This document shows, one piece after another, positions 60,770 to 64,000 of a stretch of DNA of 64,000 nt. The stretch is from positions 181,128 to 245,127 of the forward strand of contig CAYOGE010000001.1 in assembly GCA_964403525.1 (NCBI GenBank), given 5' to 3'. Numbering within the stretch: position 1 is the first letter of the stretch; every line of letters starts with the position of its first letter. Source of the DNA: JAJTGZ01 sp964403525. GTDB taxonomy: Bacteria > Planctomycetota > Phycisphaerae > Phycisphaerales > UBA1924. Under the pieces are notes generated by a model. It did not search any database. It was not told the origin of the DNA and was given only the letters and a program-made list of their open reading frames with translations. Position numbers and translations under genes: made by a program.

Positions 60770-61800
60770 CCGCTCCCGCCTTGCCGGGCTCGTTCCCCTC
60801 TCGCGCCGCGGAGACTGCCGGAGGAACGCCAACGCAGGTCATCAGCCACTACCTGTCTCAGCTGGCCGTCGCCGCGGCCGGCATGGACGCGGCCATGGTC
60901 AACGACATGCTCGCCGATGCGGAGCAGCACCTTTGGAACGCGGTGAGCGAGGGTGTGCCAGTGGAGCGTGCGGTGGCCGAGTTTGGCGAGGCACCAGATG
61001 TAGTCTCTGCGTACGTCGCGGCGGAGCGTTCGCGGGTCAAGGCACGTCGCCCGGCACCGCAGAGCGAGCCGGTTGCGGATAACGGTGGTGCAATGCTGGT
61101 TGTCCCGGCCGCGGCCCCGCCGACTGGCTTTCGCGCTGTGCCGGTGATTGGGATCTGGGCGGACCGTTACGCCTGGGGTTCGATGGCGTTGTTCGTCTTT
61201 GGCTTCTTCCTCGCGATCGCGTACTTCGTTGTGGTTACCGCCTGGGGGTCGCTGGCGCTTGGCACGATGGCGATGATCATCGGGTTCCCGCTGCTGGTTG
61301 GGCTGCTTGGGTTCTGCCGTGTGGTCTCGCTCGGGCACGGGCGTCTGATCGAGGTCACCACGGGCGTGCGTATGCCGCGACGGACCGCGCCGGTGGCGGG
61401 GACGGGGATGGCGTCGTTCTGGGGGCGGATCGGCTTGTGGCTCAAGGACGGCAGGAGCTGGCTGAGCGTTGCGTTTCTCATCGGGAATTTCCCTGTGGCG
61501 GTGCTCCTGTTTGCCGTGTTCTTCTCGCTTGCGGCGCTGGCGAAATCGCTGTTCCTCGTGCCGATCGCCGAGCTGTTCATGCCCGACCAATGGTTTGAGA
61601 ACGGGAACGGGTTCCACATTGGGCCATGGCAGGGCGGTCGCATGCCCCCGATGCTGGGTCTGCTGAGCATGGCGCTGGGGCTGGCGATCTTCACCGGTGC
61701 TCTCTGGCTGGCGAAGGGCTGTGGCTGGCTCTACGCGCAGGTGGCCAAGGCCATTCAAGTGACGCGACCGGTGCCCGTTGGGCCGGTACAAGTAGCTTGA
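60766..61800 (+). CDS. Membrane protein with N-terminal helical domain and sensor-like transmembrane part
   Basis: 344 aa. Residues 25-90 (HYLSQLAVAAAGMDAAMVND, EQHLWNAVSEGVPVERAVAEFGEAPDVVSAYV) match the small helical domain found before DUF1700-like membrane proteins encoded with PadR genes. About four to five membrane segments follow (residues 138-162, 166-188, 238-268, 300-325); the pattern resembles the putative-sensor domain. Probably a partner of the PadR protein and of the export system that follows. Confidence 0.65.
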   Translation: MTAPALPGSFPSRAAETAGGTPTQVISHYLSQLAVAAAGMDAAMVNDMLADAEQHLWNAVSEGVPVERAVAEFGEAPDVVSAYVAAERSRVKARRPAPQSEPVADNGGAMLVVPAAAPPTGFRAVPVIGIWADRYAWGSMALFVFGFFLAIAYFVVVTAWGSLALGTMAMIIGFPLLVGLLGFCRVVSLGHGRLIEVTTGVRMPRRTAPVAGTGMASFWGRIGLWLKDGRSWLSVAFLIGNFPVAVLLFAVFFSLAALAKSLFLVPIAELFMPDQWFENGNGFHIGPWQGGRMPPMLGLLSMALGLAIFTGALWLAKGCGWLYAQVAKAIQVTRPVPVGPVQVA

Positions 61801-61886
61801 CGGGCGTGGGTTGAAGGGCTGGGTCCGATCCCTAGTGTTCATGCAACGGCGGATTTGCCCGAACGCGCAGCAGGTTGGAGGTCGGC

Positions 61887-63188
61887 TTGGGAAGGACGGC
61901 ATGGATCGTTATCGTCGCGGTGGTGGTCGTCGGGCTCGCCGCGGCCGCGGGTGTCGCGCTGATGAGTTCGAGCGGGCGCGAGTGGCTCAACAGCCTGCAG
62001 CCGAGGGTCAAGCCGCTGGAGGTGCGGACCGAGGCGGTGGCGAGGGGGAACCTGGTCAGGACGGTGAGCAGCCCGGGCGTGATCGAGCCGCGGACGAAGG
62101 TGTTGATCTCCGCGCAAGTGCTCGCCAAGGTGGTGGCGTTGCCGTTCCGAGAGGGGAGCGTCGTCAAGAAGGGCGACGTGGTTGTGCGGCTGGACGGGCG
62201 TGACCTGGCGGCGGCGCTGGAGGCGGCGCAGGCGGGGATGCGTCAGCAGGAGGCGGCGCTCAAGGGGGCGGAGGCGGAGGCGGTGCAGAGCGGCCAGAAC
62301 CTCGAGCGGATCAAGAGCCTGCCGCAGGACTACACGCGGGCGGAGGTTGAGCGTGCGGAGTCGGCGTTTGCTCAGGCGACGGCTCGTGTGATGGCGTCGC
62401 GCCAGGGGATCGAGCAGGCGAAGGCGACGATCACGCGCGCGCAGAAGGACCTTGAGAACACGACGATCACCAGCCCGATCGACGGGGTTGTGATCAAGCT
62501 GAACGCCGAGGTGGGCGAGACGGTGGTGGTGGGGACGCTCAACAACGCGTCGAGCGTGATCATGGAGATCGCTGACCTCTCGGACATGATGGTGAAGGCG
62601 CGGGTGGACGAGGTGAACATCGCTCCGATCAAGGGGGGGCAGCGGGCGGTGGTGACGACGACGGCATACCGGTCGCAGAAGCTGCTGGGCACGGTGGAGC
62701 GCGTGGGGCTGAAGAAGGTTGTCGGCTCGGACCTGACGATGTACTTCGAGGTCGAGATCGCGCTGGTGAAGCCGGAGGGGTTGATCCTGGGGAGCGGCCT
62801 CACGGCGAGCACAGAGATCGAGGTGGAGACGTTCGCGCAGGTGCTGAAGGTGCCGAGCCAGGCCGTGCAGGACCGCAAGCTTGACGACCTGCCGAAGGAG
62901 GTGCGTGAGAAGTCGCTGGTTGAGCCGGGCAAGACGGTTGCGCGCGTTGTCTTTGTCGTCGAGGACGGCAAAGTGAAGGTTGTGCCCGTCAAGACGGGCG
63001 CGAGCGACCTCACCAGCACGCTGATCGAGAAGGGCCTGACCGAGGGGCAGAGGGTGGTGGTCGGGCCGTACCGAGCGCTGACGGAATTGAAAGCCGATCA
63101 GGAGGTTGTCGAAGAGGGGACCAAGGACTCGCGCGGCAACCTTGTTGGGCGCAAGGCCGGCGAGTCCGGCGGCTGGGGCGCAAAGTGA
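61887..63188 (+). CDS. MacA-type periplasmic adaptor (HlyD/RND membrane fusion)
   Basis: 433 aa. The TTG at 61887 is chosen because GGAGG (61877-61881) lies 5 nt upstream; a TTG at 61875 has no such site. N-terminal membrane helix (residues 4-27), lipoyl/barrel-sandwich halves (VLAKVVALPFREGSVVKKGDVV, TSPIDGVVIKLNAEVGETVV), a coiled-coil hairpin between them (about residues 105-190), then beta-barrel and C-terminal domains. Couples an ABC transporter to export across the envelope. Its stop overlaps the ABC gene start (GTGA). Confidence 0.88.
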   Translation: MGRTAWIVIVAVVVVGLAAAAGVALMSSSGREWLNSLQPRVKPLEVRTEAVARGNLVRTVSSPGVIEPRTKVLISAQVLAKVVALPFREGSVVKKGDVVVRLDGRDLAAALEAAQAGMRQQEAALKGAEAEAVQSGQNLERIKSLPQDYTRAEVERAESAFAQATARVMASRQGIEQAKATITRAQKDLENTTITSPIDGVVIKLNAEVGETVVVGTLNNASSVIMEIADLSDMMVKARVDEVNIAPIKGGQRAVVTTTAYRSQKLLGTVERVGLKKVVGSDLTMYFEVEIALVKPEGLILGSGLTASTEIEVETFAQVLKVPSQAVQDRKLDDLPKEVREKSLVEPGKTVARVVFVVEDGKVKVVPVKTGASDLTSTLIEKGLTEGQRVVVGPYRALTELKADQEVVEEGTKDSRGNLVGRKAGESGGWGAK

Positions 63189-64000
63189 CGGGCGCGCCCG
63201 CGTCAACCCCGGCGAAGGTGGTGCCCGGCAAGGGGACGATCCGCCTGCGCGGCATCCACAAGGTGTATCAGGTAGGCAGCGAGAGTGTGCACGCGCTGCG
63301 CGGGGTGAGCCTTGACATCGCCCGGGGGGAGTTCGTGGCCATCATGGGCGCGAGCGGGTCGGGCAAGAGCACGCTCATGAACATCCTGGGGTGCCTCGAC
63401 CAGCCGAGCAAGGGGATGTACGAGCTGAGCGGCCGGCGCACCGACCGGCTTGGCGCGGCGGCGCTTGCGCAGGTCCGCAACAAGGAGATCGGTTTCGTCT
63501 TCCAGACGTTCGAGCTGCTGGCCCGCTCGACGGCCCTTGAGAACGTGCAGCTGCCGCTGGCCTATTCCTCGAGGCTCTTCTGGGGCGCGGGCAAGCGTGC
63601 GCGGCTCGCGCTTGAGCGCGTCGGCCTGGGCGACCGGATGCACCACCGCCCGAGCCAGCTCTCGGGCGGGCAGCGGCAGCGCGTCGCGGTGGCGCGGGCG
63701 CTGGTGAACGAGCCGGCGATGATCCTTGCCGACGAGCCGACGGGCAACCTCGACAGCAAGACCAGCGAGGAGATCATCAGCCTCTTCAAGGACGTGCACA
63801 GGCAGGGCCAGACGATCGTGGTGGTGACCCACGAGGAGGACATCGCCGGTCACGCCGAGCGGATCGTCCGTCTTCGCGACGGCATCGTGGTGAGCGACCA
63901 CCCGACGGCCAGCGACCCGATGCACCGCGACTACCTCGAGCGGATGGCGCTGCAGGCGGCGCGGGCCGCGGCGGGCGAGAGCGAGCGGGGCAGCGCCCCC
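63185..64000 (+). CDS. MacB-type ABC transporter ATPase (runs off the window)
   Basis: At least 272 codons, open to the right edge. GTG start in a 4-bp overlap with the adaptor. Walker A GASGSGKST (residues 55-63), Q-loop FVFQTFELL, signature LSGGQRQR, Walker B MILADEPTGNLDS and switch His VVTHEEDIAGHAERIVRLRDG are all intact and of the MacB/LolD type. The alanine-rich extension after residue 240 suggests a linker or a regulatory tail; whether the permease is fused or separate cannot be seen. Confidence 0.9.
   Translation, partial: MTGAPASTPAKVVPGKGTIRLRGIHKVYQVGSESVHALRGVSLDIARGEFVAIMGASGSGKSTLMNILGCLDQPSKGMYELSGRRTDRLGAAALAQVRNKEIGFVFQTFELLARSTALENVQLPLAYSSRLFWGAGKRARLALERVGLGDRMHHRPSQLSGGQRQRVAVARALVNEPAMILADEPTGNLDSKTSEEIISLFKDVHRQGQTIVVVTHEEDIAGHAERIVRLRDGIVVSDHPTASDPMHRDYLERMALQAARAAAGESERGSAP

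Overview
The window is high-GC DNA with tightly packed genes on both strands, and it reads as a chromosome segment of a planctomycete, most likely class Phycisphaerae. Four secreted proteins end in a PTPG(A) / hydrophobic / RRRR sorting tail (a PEP-CTERM variant). Several prepilin-like proteins carry the FTLxELLVVI leader. There is a CGYDLRG...CPECG zinc ribbon and the start of a CxxCH cytochrome of the planctomycete type. Most operons are coupled by 4-bp ATGA/GTGA overlaps. No rRNA, tRNA or CRISPR was recognised.

Layout. 1-4 kb: N-terminus of a secreted cytochrome, then proBA (proline synthesis), then on the other strand rpiB coupled to a TsaC/Sua5-like + low-molecular-weight phosphatase fusion. 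4.1-7.5 kb: two tandem paralogous exported PEP-CTERM-type proteins behind a clear promoter, strong terminators, and a SUMF1-like exported protein. 7.5-13.5 kb: palindromic repeats, tmk, a DUF5131/TcmP cassette, trpS, an MntA/HepT toxin-antitoxin pair, a membrane protein and a PfkB sugar kinase. 13.5-20.3 kb: a frameshifted secreted protein, clpS, a 2-hydroxyacid dehydrogenase, two prepilin-like genes, an alkaline-phosphatase-superfamily protein and a DUF429 protein. 20.5-29.2 kb: a deoxyhypusine-synthase-like protein, a pseudopilin, higBA with twin operators, class III fbp, speA, pdxJ and a DinB protein. 29.3-36.3 kb: a pseudopilin, an HhH-GPD glycosylase, a DUF1275-STAS fusion, a hydrolase, an ECF sigma/anti-sigma pair, sixA and queD. 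36.4-43.7 kb (minus): carB with an in-frame palindromic insert, an L,D-transpeptidase, 5-formyl-THF cyclo-ligase and rarA.

43.7-51 kb (plus): two ketosynthases separated by a GxxExxY protein. One has the full Cys-His-His set; the other keeps Cys but has lost both His, as in KS/chain-length-factor pairs. Two unrecognised Ser-rich proteins follow (one with a duplicated domain around a repeat linker), then glyQS. 51-59.3 kb: a complete nitrous-oxide-reductase operon of the clade II type (di-haem cytochrome, nosZ with a Sec-type leader, NosB-like membrane protein, nosD, nosF, nosY, nosL) behind a near-consensus promoter, followed by an Rrf2 regulator. 59.3-64 kb: a small conserved protein, a CHRD exported protein, then a probably leaderless PadR regulator with an operator, its membrane partner, and a MacA/MacB-type export system running off the right edge.

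The least explained material is the duplicated-domain protein and its small neighbour (47.3-49.2 kb), the split ketosynthase pair, the DUF5131/TcmP cassette, the palindrome inside carB, and the poly-G frameshift at 15.2 kb.
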